Assembly: GCA_030452945.1 (NCBI GenBank)
Contig: JAKDLH010000008.1
Location: 1-34,254 of the forward strand
Direction of reading: 5' to 3'
Origin: Microlunatus sp.
Lineage (GTDB): Bacteria; Actinomycetota; Actinomycetes; Propionibacteriales; Propionibacteriaceae
Length of the DNA: 34,254 nucleotides
The translations under genes were made by a program, and so were the position numbers. The notes beneath the pieces were generated by a model. The model saw nothing but the letters and a program-made list of their open reading frames with translations, did no database searches and was not told the origin of the DNA. This document shows, piece by piece, positions 1-10,274 of the stretch. Position 1 is the first letter of the stretch; each line of letters begins with the position of its first letter.

Positions 1-214
1 GCCGCCGGGTGGGTCGCCGCGAGCGCGCGAGCTGGTCCACGCCTGGGAAGAGGCCGACGTAATCGGGGTGACCAACGAGGTGGGCTGGGGTGTGGTGCCC
101 GAACACGCCTCCGGCCGGCTGTTCGCCGATCTGCTGGGTCGGCTCAACCAGCAGATCGCCGCGGCCAGCGACGAGGTCGTGCTGATGGTGATGGGCCGGC
201 CGGTCCAGCTTTGA
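1..214 (+). CDS. cobU: Adenosylcobinamide kinase / guanylyltransferase CobU, C-terminal end only
   Basis: The reading frame is open from the window edge (codons from base 2) to TGA at 212-214. The visible 70 residues contain [12 protein letters not shown], followed by [14 protein letters not shown] and a [14 protein letters not shown] ending, which is the typical C-terminus of CobU/CobP. The family phosphorylates adenosylcobinamide and transfers GMP from GTP to give AdoCbi-GDP, the substrate of CobS. The P-loop half lies outside the window, so integrity cannot be judged. It is about 10.7 kb from cobS and cobT, its usual neighbours, and is separated from them by unrelated genes and an IS element. 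The identification rests on the C-terminal motif only, but that motif is distinctive. Confidence 0.88.
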   Translation, partial: PPGGSPRARELVHAWEEADVIGVTNEVGWGVVPEHASGRLFADLLGRLNQQIAAASDEVVLMVMGRPVQL

Positions 215-468
215 AGGGAACTGCGCCCCGAAACGAAAATTATACGATGTCCGCGATATAGCGACCGTCCGGGCATGGAGGCTCTGCAACGTCGGGCGGA
301 CCGCAGGCGCGCAATTGCTGCGCTCCCGGTTTGTGCGTGCCACGTTGGCGCCGCTGCGATAACGGTGCTCGGCCTAGTGCAATCGAGCAGTCTGGTATGG
401 GACTAGTGGCAGCGTGGTAAGGGGTACTGACAACGCGCTGAGGACTGACGACGAAGGAGAGCTTCATC
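215..468. other. Intergenic region between cobU and the SDR gene
   Basis: No convincing gene is seen here; the overlapping minus-strand frames have no recognisable product. The stretch 231-260 is unusually AT-rich for this DNA and contains TACGAT (243-248), which fits the actinobacterial TANNNT -10 pattern, but no good -35 box stands upstream of it. A promoter for the SDR gene somewhere in this region is likely; its exact place is not determined. Confidence 0.35.
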
Positions 469-1233
469 ATGGTGTCCATGGAAGGCAAAAGCGGTCTGGT
501 CACCGCCGCCGGGGACGGCATCGGGCGAGCGAGTGCCCTGGCCTTCGCCGCGGCCGGGGCAACGGTCTTGGTTTCCGACCTCGACGACGATGCCGGCCAG
601 GAGACCGTACGGCTGATCCGGGAGGCTGGTGGGACCGCCGACTACCTGCATGCAGACGCTGCGAGCGAATCTGACGCCGCGGCCCTGGTCGCCAAGGTAC
701 TGCAAATCGGCGGGACGCTGGACTTCGCTCACAACAACGCCGGCATCTCGACTGCGACCAAACCCATCACCGACCAGGAGGGTGCCGAGTGGGAACGCAT
801 CCTCGCGATCAACCTGATCGGCGTGATGTACGGGATGAAGCACCAGATGCGGCAGATGAAGGATCAGGGAGAGGGCGGAGCCATCGTCAATACCGCGTCG
901 ACTGCGGGATTGTCGGGAAGCTGGGGACTTTCTCCCTACGTCAGCAGCAAGTGGGGGTTGATCGGCCTGACCAAGACCGGCGCGATCGAAGGGTCGTCGG
1001 CCGGAATCAGGGTCAACGCCATCTGCCCCGGAGCCACCATGACGACCGCGCTCCAGCACTGGTCCGAGGAGGTGCCGGAACAGTTCCAGCAGGTACTCGA
1101 CGCCATCCCGCTGGGTCGAGGTGCGGAGTCTGAGGAGCAGGCCGCCGCCGTCGTCTGGCTCTGTTCGTCGGCGGCCTCCTACATCACCGGGGTGGCACTC
1201 GCCGTCGATGGCGGCATGACCATCCCACGGTGA
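469..1233 (+). CDS. SDR family NAD(P)-dependent oxidoreductase
   Basis: This 254-residue protein is a classical short-chain dehydrogenase/reductase. Visible marks are the cofactor loop TAAGDGIG (12-19), Asp37 at the end of the second strand (favouring NAD over NADP), NNAG (89-92), and the catalytic set Asn115, Ser144, Tyr157 and Lys161 (YVSSK). The C-terminus ends in a GG motif and a short tail, as in FabG-like enzymes. The first glycine of the TGxxxGxG loop is alanine (Ala13), a mild deviation. The ATG at 469 is preceded by AAGGAG (454-459) at 9-nt spacing, which fixes the start. The substrate cannot be told from sequence. It stands alone on its strand, 115 nt before the LuxR regulator. Confidence 0.9.
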   Translation: MVSMEGKSGLVTAAGDGIGRASALAFAAAGATVLVSDLDDDAGQETVRLIREAGGTADYLHADAASESDAAALVAKVLQIGGTLDFAHNNAGISTATKPITDQEGAEWERILAINLIGVMYGMKHQMRQMKDQGEGGAIVNTASTAGLSGSWGLSPYVSSKWGLIGLTKTGAIEGSSAGIRVNAICPGATMTTALQHWSEEVPEQFQQVLDAIPLGRGAESEEQAAAVVWLCSSAASYITGVALAVDGGMTIPR

Positions 1234-1252
1234 ACGGCCCGGAGATGCCTGG

Positions 1253-1292
1253 TGTTGTCGAACTTCCCCGAGAGCGCGACGGCGGGACAACA
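1253..1292. repeat. Inverted repeat between the SDR and LuxR genes
   Basis: TGTTGTC (1253-1259) and its exact reverse complement GACAACA (1286-1292) flank 26 nt, just after the SDR stop codon. It may be a terminator-like stem or an operator ahead of the regulator gene. There is no T-tract, so an intrinsic terminator is not well supported. Confidence 0.3.
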
Positions 1293-1348
1293 TCGTCTGA
1301 ATGACTTCGACTCGCCACTCACTTGAGGTCCAGGTGTAGACCGAAGGT

Positions 1349-4333
1349 GTGGCTCGGAATCGAGGTCCGCGGGGCGACGCAACGCCGTTCGTCGGCCGCG
1401 AGCGCGAGTTGGACGAGGTGCTTCGTGGGCTGACGGCGGCGGCCGAGGGGGTCGCGACGACACTCATCGTGTCCGGCCCGTTCGGTATCGGCAAGACCCG
1501 ACTGGCCCACGAGGCGCTGTCACTGTGCGCCGAGGCCGGGTTCACTGTCATCCAAGGACGATCGACAGGTCTGGGCACGACCCGCGGCGCCGTTGCCGGT
1601 GCGGTTGGTCGCTGGCTGCGACACCAACCCGCGCCGCAGCTGGCCGAACTGGTCCAAGGGCTGCCGCAACTCGGTCTGTTGTTCAGTGATCTCCCGATCC
1701 AGCCGCTGCCCCCGCTGACAGATCCACAGCTGGAGCGGGCCCGGATCGAGGACAGCCTGGTCCGGCTGCTCGAGCGAGTGGTTCACGCAGGCCCGTTGGC
1801 GCTGTTGCTCGATGATCTGCACCTCGCAGACGCCGGCACCTGGTCTGTTCTGCATCAGCTGGTATCCGCGCTCTGCGATCAACCGGTCCTGCTGGTGCTC
1901 ACCGTGTCCCCAGATGCCGAGCCAGATCAGGCGGTCACCGACGCAGCTGGAATGCGAATCCGGCCCGGGATCGGTTTTGGCACCCTTCAGGGCGTCTTGC
2001 GAGCAGAGTCCTGGCAGGTACGGGAGATCGAGCTGGAACCGCTGGACGACCATCAGGCCGCAGATCTGATGGTGGCGCACGCGATGCTTGGCGCGACGTC
2101 CCCGGCGGCGATACCCAGGGTGGCCCCGCGCTCCGACCCCTCAGTCCTGGCCGAAGCCATCCGCCGGTGCGGCGGCCGTCCGCTGTTCGTGGAGTCAGTG
2201 GGAGCCGCGCTGGCCGAGGGGCTTGGGCCAACTTTGACCGGTGACGTCCAGACCCAGTTGCTCGCTCGGATCCACGTCCTCGAGCCGGTCCCGCGCACAG
2301 TGCTCGACCTGCTTTCGGTTGTCGACGTGGAGCTTCCCGCCGAGGTGATCATCACGGCCACCCGGCGCTGCGCACCGGATGAGAAGACCACTCGCGAGCA
2401 CGTTCTGTCGGCGATCCACACCCTGACCCACCGCCGGATGGTGCTCGACGGCGGCGGCTACGACCTGGCTCACGCCTTCCTGCGTTCCACCCTGCGGGCC
2501 GATCTCGACCAGGCGGCGCGGCGCCGGCTATTGGCCGCGGTCGCCGATGCCGCAGCACAGCACATGCTGGTAGATCCCGCGCTGGTCGCCGGACTGACCG
2601 ACGCGGTGACACTGATCGAGCCGCACCGCGCACTCGGCCTGTTGCGGGCGGCCGCCCGCCGTGCGCGCGACCTGGGAGCGGCCGAGGAGGCCGTACGACT
2701 GCTCGAGGTGGCCACCACGATCGCGACCAACGCCGAGCTGATTCGGGCACGCGGCGACATTCACGGCGAGATCGCACACCTGGTAGCCACGTTCAGAGCA
2801 CCCGCCCTCGCGCGAGCGCGATGGGCCGAAGCCCTCGCGGACTACAGCGGCGCGGCGGACACGATCGGTGTCGCCAGGGCTCACCGGCACCTGGCCGAGC
2901 TGGCCTGGGAGGACGGCGAGACCGGGATCGCCGGCGCACACTTCGAAGCCGCCGAGCAGGCACTTACGGGACTTGGGCTTTCCCCCGAACGGGCCGCGTT
3001 GTCGTTCGCGCGGATGGTCGCGGCCTCCCGTACCGACGACAGACCCGCCATGATCGAGACCACCGACCGGCTCGTCCGGATCGCCGGCGAGCTGGACTCG
3101 CCGGTATCCCTCGCCCGCGCTCACCTGGCCAAGGGCGCTGCTGCCGTCCCCGCAGGCGACCTGGTCTACGCGGCCCGGTGCACCCGCAGCGCTCTGGCGT
3201 CGGCCGAAGCGTCGGGTGCGCCTGAGCTGGTCATCCGAGCGCGAGACCAGCTTGCTGTCATTGCGGGGAGCCAGGGAGACGTTGCCGGGTTGCGACACCA
3301 CAGCGAAGCCAGCCTCGCCGTGGCCCGGCAGATCGGCCTGCGGACGGGAGAGGGCTGGCCGCGGCTGCGGATCGCCGTGGCCGACCTGCTGGCCGGGGAC
3401 TGGGACGCGGCGTTGCGGGGAACCTCTGAGGTCGTGGCCGTCGCCGAGCGGCTGCACGCAGGCCGTGGCTTGGCGAGCGCTCTAGCGATCCACGGATGGG
3501 TGCTGACCCATCGCGGGCGTCTCACCGATGCGGCGCCGGTCATCGCCCGATCCGAGCGCATGATCTGGTCCGGTCTAGGCGCCGATCGGCACGTCGCCTG
3601 GACCGCCGGCCTGGCTAGAGCCACATTGTCCCTCGTTGAGAACGACGTGCCGGCGGCGATGCGGGCGACGGCTCTGATCGGCCGTCCCGTCCGTGGCTGG
3701 CTCTGCCTGTTGACCCTGGCGACCTGTGCCGAAGCCGCGGTCGCGGCGGGGGACCTCGGCGCGGCCGATGAACTCGCCGCGGAGGCTCGCGGCATGCGGT
3801 CTTGCGCGACGGCGCTCCCCGAGGTGGTCAACGCCTGGATCGGCGGCATGGTCGCCGGTGTCGACGGGCGCAGATCGGATGCGGTCGCCCTGCTCGGGCG
3901 GGCGGCCGACGGCTTCGACGCCCTCGGCCTGCCGTTCCAGGCCGGGCGTAGCCTGCTCGGACGCGCCGAGGTCACCGACGACGCCGTCGCAGCAGCGCGG
4001 TGCGCCAGTGATGCGCTGCGGGTGTTGGACACCCTCGGCGCACCGATCCAAACCCAACAGGCGCGAACTCTGTTGCGGCGGCTGGGAGTCACCCCCGCCC
4101 GCGGCCGAGCCCGAGACCAGGCGATCGTCGGACTCAGCCGTCGAGAGCTGGAGGTCGCGCGGCTGGTTGCGGTCGGGCTGCACAACAGCGAGATCGCGAC
4201 TCGCCTGTTCATCAGCCCGCGGACCGTGAGCACCCACCTCGAACACATCTACCACCGGCTCGGCCTGTCGTCGCGGACCGCGCTCACGCGATATCTGGCC
4301 GATTCCGGGCTCCTCGACGGCCGCCGGGACTGA
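1349..4333 (+). CDS. LAL-type LuxR transcriptional regulator with N-terminal AAA ATPase
   Basis: This 994-residue protein has the layout of the large ATP-binding LuxR (LAL/MalT-like) regulators. It has an N-terminal STAND/AAA_16 ATPase with Walker A GPFGIGKT (43-50) and Walker B LLLDD (152-156), then a long alanine-rich, probably TPR-like helical middle (about 400-900). The C-terminal LuxR helix-turn-helix (about 929-983) includes LSRRELEVARLVAVGL and SPRTVSTHLEHIYHRLGL. Family members bind ATP and usually a small inducer in the helical part, then activate transcription. The GTG start has only a poor ribosome site directly upstream, so the true start may be slightly different; the conserved FVGRERELDEVLRG at 14-27 limits how far in it can move. 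It lies upstream of and codirectional with the PEP-utiliser/membrane-protein pair, which it may control (inference from position only). Confidence 0.92.
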   Translation: MARNRGPRGDATPFVGRERELDEVLRGLTAAAEGVATTLIVSGPFGIGKTRLAHEALSLCAEAGFTVIQGRSTGLGTTRGAVAGAVGRWLRHQPAPQLAELVQGLPQLGLLFSDLPIQPLPPLTDPQLERARIEDSLVRLLERVVHAGPLALLLDDLHLADAGTWSVLHQLVSALCDQPVLLVLTVSPDAEPDQAVTDAAGMRIRPGIGFGTLQGVLRAESWQVREIELEPLDDHQAADLMVAHAMLGATSPAAIPRVAPRSDPSVLAEAIRRCGGRPLFVESVGAALAEGLGPTLTGDVQTQLLARIHVLEPVPRTVLDLLSVVDVELPAEVIITATRRCAPDEKTTREHVLSAIHTLTHRRMVLDGGGYDLAHAFLRSTLRADLDQAARRRLLAAVADAAAQHMLVDPALVAGLTDAVTLIEPHRALGLLRAAARRARDLGAAEEAVRLLEVATTIATNAELIRARGDIHGEIAHLVATFRAPALARARWAEALADYSGAADTIGVARAHRHLAELAWEDGETGIAGAHFEAAEQALTGLGLSPERAALSFARMVAASRTDDRPAMIETTDRLVRIAGELDSPVSLARAHLAKGAAAVPAGDLVYAARCTRSALASAEASGAPELVIRARDQLAVIAGSQGDVAGLRHHSEASLAVARQIGLRTGEGWPRLRIAVADLLAGDWDAALRGTSEVVAVAERLHAGRGLASALAIHGWVLTHRGRLTDAAPVIARSERMIWSGLGADRHVAWTAGLARATLSLVENDVPAAMRATALIGRPVRGWLCLLTLATCAEAAVAAGDLGAADELAAEARGMRSCATALPEVVNAWIGGMVAGVDGRRSDAVALLGRAADGFDALGLPFQAGRSLLGRAEVTDDAVAAARCASDALRVLDTLGAPIQTQQARTLLRRLGVTPARGRARDQAIVGLSRRELEVARLVAVGLHNSEIATRLFISPRTVSTHLEHIYHRLGLSSRTALTRYLADSGLLDGRRD

Positions 4334-4476
4334 CCGACGACAAGACGGTCGAGCCGGAAATACGTCATCCGACCGATACCGCCGTCGACGGGTAGCGACA
4401 AGGATGGGTTCAGCCGGCGGGGACGGTGAAAAGCTCGCCCGATCCGACCAGCACGGGGGAGGGGGATCAAGCGATC

Positions 4477-4726
4477 ATGGTGCGGGCTACGCATCGCATT
4501 GCCGATCTGCACCCGCTTGATCGGCTGGCTCGGGCGGGCTTCGCCGTGCACGAGGGGCCCGGTTCAGAGGCCGACCTGTGCGGGCACGCCGTCGCGGATG
4601 ATGCTGGCAAGGTGATCCATGTCGAAGCACGCAACGCCGACGCCGATCTGCGGGCTGCACCGGATACATGGATCGTCGACGGTGAGCACGCGACCGCTCG
4701 GCGGGCGCGGCAGCAGGCGCTCACCG
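4477..4726 (+). pseudogene. 5' fragment of a PEP-utilising enzyme gene, cut by the IS3 element
   Basis: The frame starts at ATG 4477 behind a purine-rich GGGGGAGGGGGA stretch and runs to 4726, where the IS left end begins; beyond that it reads into IS sequence and stops at 4779. The part before the IS contains APDTWIVD, which matches the TPDTYVVD motif in the N-terminal ATP-binding domain of PEP synthases and related enzymes. If the IS and one copy of the CCG duplication are removed, base 4726 joins 6145 and the frame runs on without a stop into the downstream PEP-utiliser, giving LTGAEARAVADLSRRVDE across the joint. Only about 83 residues precede the joint, so most of the usual ~300-residue ATP-grasp domain is missing; the gene may have been short or decayed even before the insertion. 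Confidence 0.72.
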
Positions 4727-4753
4727 TGAATCGCCCCGGGTTGAGTGGAGGCT
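4727..4753. repeat. IS3 left terminal inverted repeat
   Basis: The 27-bp left end begins TGAATCGCCCCGGGT and ends TGGAGGCT. It matches the right end at all but three positions (TGAG versus CTGG in the middle). The target duplication CCG lies directly outside at 4724-4726. Confidence 0.9.
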
Positions 4754-4756
4754 CGA

Positions 4757-6090
<1,334 letters not shown>

Positions 6091-6114
6091 GACTCTCATC
6101 CTTCCTGGAATGAA

Positions 6115-6141
6115 AGCCTCCACCAGACCCGGGGCGATTCA
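6115..6141. repeat. IS3 right terminal inverted repeat
   Basis: Reverse complement of the left end: begins AGCCTCCA and finishes ACCCGGGGCGATTCA. The second copy of the target duplication CCG is at 6142-6144. The orfA ribosome site lies just inside this repeat. Confidence 0.9.
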
Positions 6142-6161
6142 CCGGCGCGGAGGCGCGGGCC

Positions 6162-8054
6162 GTGGCCGACCTTTCCCGGCGCGTTGACGAGACGCTCGGT
6201 GGTCGATACGACGTGGCGTGGGTGATCGCGTCCGGACGCCTGCTGATTGACAGCGTCACCCCCGCCCAGACTTTCTCGTCCGCCGTTCCGGATCTGCCTC
6301 CGGGGACCTGGGTCAAGGATGCCGACCGCTACCCAGAACCGTTCACCGCCTTGGGCGCCTCCGTTGCCGCGCCGGCCATCTCGACCGCCCTGACCGCCAT
6401 GTTCACCCACTACGGTGCGCTGATCGAACGCGCCGACCTGCGCTTCGTCGGCGGCGAGGCATACCTTCGCATCACCCCTGCGGGCGGACACGGCGCTGCA
6501 CCCCCGCCGGCCTGGATGCTGGCGGTGCTAGCCCGTGCTGTTCCGAGTATTCGGGACCGGATCCGCCGAGCCGCCCGCTACGCGAGCGACGCGGCTCTCG
6601 CCGAGCGCCAACAGCGTTGGGTGGATCAACAGCGTCCGGCTCTGCGCCAGGAGATCATCGACCTGCGAGGTCGCGACCTCACTGCCCTGGACGACACGTC
6701 CCTGCAGCCGCATCTGCGGGACGTCCTCGATCTGGTCCGCCGGGCGCTACTGCTGCACTTCGACCTCTTGCCGCCCACTGTCGTCCCCCTCCACGCGCTG
6801 GTGCTGTGCTGTGGCCGGGTCCTTGGCTGGGACGAGCGCACCGCCCTGGAACTGTTGGCCGGCTGCTCGCCGGCCACCTCCTCACCAGGACGGGCACTGA
6901 AGGAGGTGGCGGCTCGGATCCGACCGAGGCCGGACGTGCGGCGGATCGTGGTCGCGCTCGGCGACGTGCCGGTCGACATCCTGGTTCAGCGGCTCACCGT
7001 GGCCGACGCCGAAACCGCTGTCCGACTGGCCCGCTGGGTGGACGACTTCTGCTTCCGCCCGGTGCACGACGACCCCGGTTCGCCGCTCTTCGTCGAACAG
7101 CCCGCCATGATCACCCGGATGCTGCTCGAGGCGGTCGACCGCGACCGCGACCCGGATGACGGCTCAGCGGTGCGCACCGCTGCTCGTGCGCGGGCACGAG
7201 ACCTACTGGCGCGGCGGCCGACCGAACGTCTGGCTTTCGAGCGTGCCCTGGAGGCCGCCGAACGGGCCTATCCGCTCCGGGAGGACAGCGCTTTGTGGAC
7301 CGGGTCATTGCCTGCGGGTCTGGTCCGTCTCGTCGCCTTGGAATACGGCCGGCGCCTGGTGGCGAAGGGACAGCTCGACCGGCCCGAAGACACCGTCCAC
7401 CTGCCGATCGAGGGCCTGCTCGCTGCGCTCCCGGCGGTCGCTGGCCGGTCCGCGCCAACGTCGGACCTGCGCCTACGGGTCGCCGAGCATCGCGCGGCCA
7501 GGGAGTGGGCGCGCCACCATCCCGGCCCTGCTCGATACGGAACTGCGCCACCGCGACCACCAGACCTGCGAGCGCTGCCCGAGCCTGCGCGCCGCCTCAA
7601 CGCGGCCCTGTTCTGGTCCCGCCCCGCGACTGAGGCCGCAGATTCGAAGGGGTCTACCCATCCGCCCCCATCCACGGGTGTGACCGGGACCGGCGGCTCG
7701 GCCGGCACTTTCACCGGTCCGGTCCGGCTGGTGCTGAGCGCCGCCGACTTCCCTCGCGTACGCCCCGGTGACGTCATCGTCTGCAGGACCACGGATCCGG
7801 CCTGGTCGGTGCTGTTCGAAACCGCCGGCGCGATGGTGACCGACACCGGTGGACTGCTCAGTCATGCCGGGATCGTGGCTCGGGAGTATCACCTCCCGGC
7901 CGTACTCGGCACCCAGCGGGGCACCCAGATCCTCACCGAGGGCCAGATCGTCACGGTGGACGGAACCAGCGGTCGGGTGAGTGTCGCCGGGCCCGCCGAC
8001 ACCAGCGAACTCCCATCCACCCAACCAACAAGGAGACTCAAGGAGACATCATGA
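6162..8054 (+). CDS. 3' part of a PEP-utilising (phosphohistidine) enzyme gene disrupted by IS3
   Basis: The frame from GTG 6162 codes for 630 residues. The first ~35 (RRVDETLGGRYDVAWVIASG) match the end of the ATP-grasp domain of PEP synthase/rifampin phosphotransferase-like enzymes. The C-terminal ~90 residues are a PEP-utiliser mobile domain with GDVIVCRTTDPAWSVLF and TDTGGLLSHAGIVAREYHL, whose histidine (LLSHAG) is the phosphorylated residue in the family. The long middle (about 100-490) is not recognised. The GTG is only a formal start: it lies 21 nt past the IS with no clear ribosome site, and the frame continues upstream to the IS border and joins the 5' fragment exactly when the IS is removed. 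The stop overlaps the ATG of the next gene (ATGA). The substrate is unknown; the gene is probably non-functional, though the C-terminal domain could still be made. Confidence 0.75.
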   Translation: MADLSRRVDETLGGRYDVAWVIASGRLLIDSVTPAQTFSSAVPDLPPGTWVKDADRYPEPFTALGASVAAPAISTALTAMFTHYGALIERADLRFVGGEAYLRITPAGGHGAAPPPAWMLAVLARAVPSIRDRIRRAARYASDAALAERQQRWVDQQRPALRQEIIDLRGRDLTALDDTSLQPHLRDVLDLVRRALLLHFDLLPPTVVPLHALVLCCGRVLGWDERTALELLAGCSPATSSPGRALKEVAARIRPRPDVRRIVVALGDVPVDILVQRLTVADAETAVRLARWVDDFCFRPVHDDPGSPLFVEQPAMITRMLLEAVDRDRDPDDGSAVRTAARARARDLLARRPTERLAFERALEAAERAYPLREDSALWTGSLPAGLVRLVALEYGRRLVAKGQLDRPEDTVHLPIEGLLAALPAVAGRSAPTSDLRLRVAEHRAAREWARHHPGPARYGTAPPRPPDLRALPEPARRLNAALFWSRPATEAADSKGSTHPPPSTGVTGTGGSAGTFTGPVRLVLSAADFPRVRPGDVIVCRTTDPAWSVLFETAGAMVTDTGGLLSHAGIVAREYHLPAVLGTQRGTQILTEGQIVTVDGTSGRVSVAGPADTSELPSTQPTRRLKETS

Positions 8055-8536
8055 GAAGCGTCTACCGCGTCCTCGCCTGGCTGATCGCGATCGAGGTGGC
8101 CGTCCAGGCTGCCGTTATCGCCTTCGCGGCCATGGGGCTGAGCGCCTGGATCGACCAGGGCAATGTGCTCGACCGGGCCACCATGCACGGCTCGACCACG
8201 CCGTACGCCGGTGTGTACGGCTACATCATCCACGGCATCAACGGTGAGATCGTCATCCCGATCCTGGTGCTGCTGTTCTTGATCAGCGCGTTCTTCGCCA
8301 AGGTGCCGCACGGGGTTCAGCGTGCGGTGCTCGTTGTGGTCCTGGTCATCATTCAGGTCGCTCTTGGGATCTTCGGACACGACTTGCCGGCGCTGGGGGT
8401 ATTGCACGGTCTGAACGCCTTGCTGCTGTTCGCGGTCACGGCGGTGGCCGGTCAGCGGGCTGCCCGGCCGAAGGCCGTGCCGGCGCCCGAGCCCGAGCGG
8501 GAGGACGTGTCAGCGGGGTCCGGGTCCAGAGCCTGA
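8051..8536 (+). CDS. Small four-helix membrane protein (DUF6220-like)
   Basis: This 161-residue protein has about four membrane helices: roughly 6-31, 66-82, 95-111 and 118-138. A charged proline-rich cytosolic tail follows (EPEREDVSAG). The pattern with HGINGE in the second helix and LHGLNALLLF in the fourth resembles DUF6220-type proteins of actinobacteria; no function is known. The start is clear: AGGAG at 8041-8045 is 5 nt before ATG 8051, and this ATG overlaps the stop of the PEP-utiliser. The two genes were therefore translationally coupled, and the IS insertion upstream may have reduced expression of this one as well. Confidence 0.75.
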   Translation: MRSVYRVLAWLIAIEVAVQAAVIAFAAMGLSAWIDQGNVLDRATMHGSTTPYAGVYGYIIHGINGEIVIPILVLLFLISAFFAKVPHGVQRAVLVVVLVIIQVALGIFGHDLPALGVLHGLNALLLFAVTAVAGQRAARPKAVPAPEPEREDVSAGSGSRA

Positions 8537-8603
8537 GGTCGCTCGCCGGGTCAACCCCCGGCTCGCCGACTCCGGCATCTTGCGCGGCGCCTTACGGTGG
8601 GGC

Positions 8604-10274
8604 ATGGCCCGGCATCTCCTCCATCGCATCCCTCTGCACCGTTCGCCGATGATTCTGGAGCTCGACCTCACCCAGCCGCTGGTCGACCCTCCGCCCGGCG
8701 ACACCTTCGCCCAGCTGCGGAGCCGGGGCCGCCGCCAACTCCGGCCCACCATCCGGGCCCTGCACGAGGCCGCCCGCGATCCGCGGGTGGTCGCGCTGGT
8801 CGCCAAGGTCGGCGGTCCGCTGACCTGGGCGACCATGCACGAGCTGCGTGGTGGCGTTCAGGCGTTCTTCGACGCGGGCAAACCGACCGTGGCGTGGGCC
8901 GAAACCTTTCCCGACGGCTCGATCGGGACCTGCGCGTACGTCCTCGCCGCCGGCTTCGGCGAGATCTGGCTGCAGCCCGGCGGTGGCCTGGGCTTGGTCG
9001 GGGTGGCGGTGGAGACGACCTTCCTGCGCGGCACCCTGGACAAGCTCGGGGTGCAGCCTGAACTCGAGCAACGTCACGAGTACAAGAACGCGGCCGATCG
9101 GTTGACCAGGACCGAATTCACCCAACCGCACCGGGAATCGCTCGAAGCGCTGTCGGCCTCGGTCTACGCCGACGCGGTGGCGGCCGTCGCGGCCGGTCGA
9201 AAGATGTCGACCGACCGGGTGCGCGAGCTGGTGGACAGCGGTCCACGGACGGCGGCCGAGGCGTGCGAGGTGCGGCTGGTGGACCGGCTCGGCTATCGCG
9301 ACGAGGTGCTGGCCGCGGTTCGGCAGCGGGTCGGTGCCGACGCTGAGCTGCTGTTCGCCGACCGGTGGCGCCCCCGTCGGCACCTGCGTTGGCCGCGGCC
9401 CAGCCGCCGGCACATTGCCCTGGTCGAGGTGCGCGGTGGGATCGGCCCGGGCCGGAGCCGGCCCGGACCGATGGGCTCGCAGGTCGGCAGCGACACCGTC
9501 GCCACCGAGTTGAGGGCGGTGATCGAGGACGATCGCGTCGCTGCGGTGGTGCTGCGGGTCGAGTCGCCCGGTGGGTCGGCGGTCGCCTCGGAGGTGATCT
9601 GGCGGGAAGTGGGCCGGGTCCGCGAGGCGGGCAAGCCGGTGGTGGTGTCGATGGGTGACGTGGCCGCGTCGGGCGGCTACTACGTCGCGTGCCCGGCGGA
9701 CCGCATCGTCGCCCTGCCCTCGACGCTGACCGGGTCGATCGGGGTGTTCGGCGGCAAGTTCGTGACCAGCGCGCTGCTGGAGAAGATCGGCCTGACGACG
9801 GGATCGGTCGAGCAGGGCGAACGCTCCCGGATGTGGTCGCCGCGCCGGACGTTCACCGAGGCGGAGCGGGAGCGCCTCGTCGCGGAAGTCGATGCCATCT
9901 ACGCCGACTTCGTCGGCAAGGTCGCCGCCGGCCGCGGTCGAGAAGTAGCCGAGATCGAACCGTTGGCTCGCGGCCGCGTCTGGACTGGTCGAGACGCGTA
10001 CGAGATCGGGCTGGTCGACGAACTCGGCGGGCTGCGCGACGCCGCACGCGCCGCTCGACGGCTGGCCGACCTGCCCGACGACGCCCCGCTGAAGCCGGCG
10101 CTGCACTTGCGGTTCCCGGCCCGCCTCGGCCAGCCGAGGAACAGCGACGACCCACGCGCCCAGCTGACCGCCGGACTGCCGAGGCTGATGGGACCCGGTG
10201 CCCGGACCGAATGGGAGGCCCTGCTCGGGTCGGACGGCATTCAGCTGCGGATGCCGGATCTGCGACTGCGGTGA
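8604..10274 (+). CDS. sppA: Signal peptide peptidase SppA, 67K type (S49 family serine protease)
   Basis: This 556-residue protein has the duplicated S49 fold of long SppA enzymes, which degrade cleaved signal peptides and other short membrane peptides with a Ser/Lys dyad. The N-terminal half carries the presumed general base Lys161 in HEYKNAADRL. The C-terminal half has VESPGGSAVASE (about 319-330) and the nucleophile Ser356 in MGDVAASGGYYVA, then LTGSIGVFGGKF. No N-terminal membrane helix is seen, unlike E. coli SppA, so it is probably cytosolic or peripheral. ATG 8604 was chosen over the TTG at 8580; ATG 8649 is also possible. The ribosome site is weak for all of them. The stop overlaps the GTG of the NUDIX gene. 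Confidence 0.88.
   Translation: MARHLLHRIPLHRSPMILELDLTQPLVDPPPGDTFAQLRSRGRRQLRPTIRALHEAARDPRVVALVAKVGGPLTWATMHELRGGVQAFFDAGKPTVAWAETFPDGSIGTCAYVLAAGFGEIWLQPGGGLGLVGVAVETTFLRGTLDKLGVQPELEQRHEYKNAADRLTRTEFTQPHRESLEALSASVYADAVAAVAAGRKMSTDRVRELVDSGPRTAAEACEVRLVDRLGYRDEVLAAVRQRVGADAELLFADRWRPRRHLRWPRPSRRHIALVEVRGGIGPGRSRPGPMGSQVGSDTVATELRAVIEDDRVAAVVLRVESPGGSAVASEVIWREVGRVREAGKPVVVSMGDVAASGGYYVACPADRIVALPSTLTGSIGVFGGKFVTSALLEKIGLTTGSVEQGERSRMWSPRRTFTEAERERLVAEVDAIYADFVGKVAAGRGREVAEIEPLARGRVWTGRDAYEIGLVDELGGLRDAARAARRLADLPDDAPLKPALHLRFPARLGQPRNSDDPRAQLTAGLPRLMGPGARTEWEALLGSDGIQLRMPDLRLR

Noticed and set aside
1253-1292. Intrinsic terminator after the SDR gene
   Set aside because: The inverted repeat has a 26-nt loop and no T-tract; kept only as a low-confidence repeat.
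403-1578. 391-residue minus-strand open frame over the SDR gene and start of the LuxR gene
   Set aside because: Antisense frame kept open by GC-rich codons; Arg/Ser/Gly-rich with no domain, and it covers a clear gene on the other strand.
2528-4255. Several long minus-strand frames inside the LuxR regulator gene
   Set aside because: Low-complexity Arg/Ala/Ser translation, no motif, no ribosome site; typical shadows of a high-GC gene.
8592-10106. 504-residue minus-strand frame inside sppA
   Set aside because: His/Gln/Arg/Gly-rich composition without any fold signal; sppA on the plus strand is certain.
9689-10270. Possible long N-terminal extension of the NUDIX protein
   Set aside because: This part lies in the sppA gene in another frame and is Arg-rich noise; the GTGA overlap at 10271 gives a natural start.
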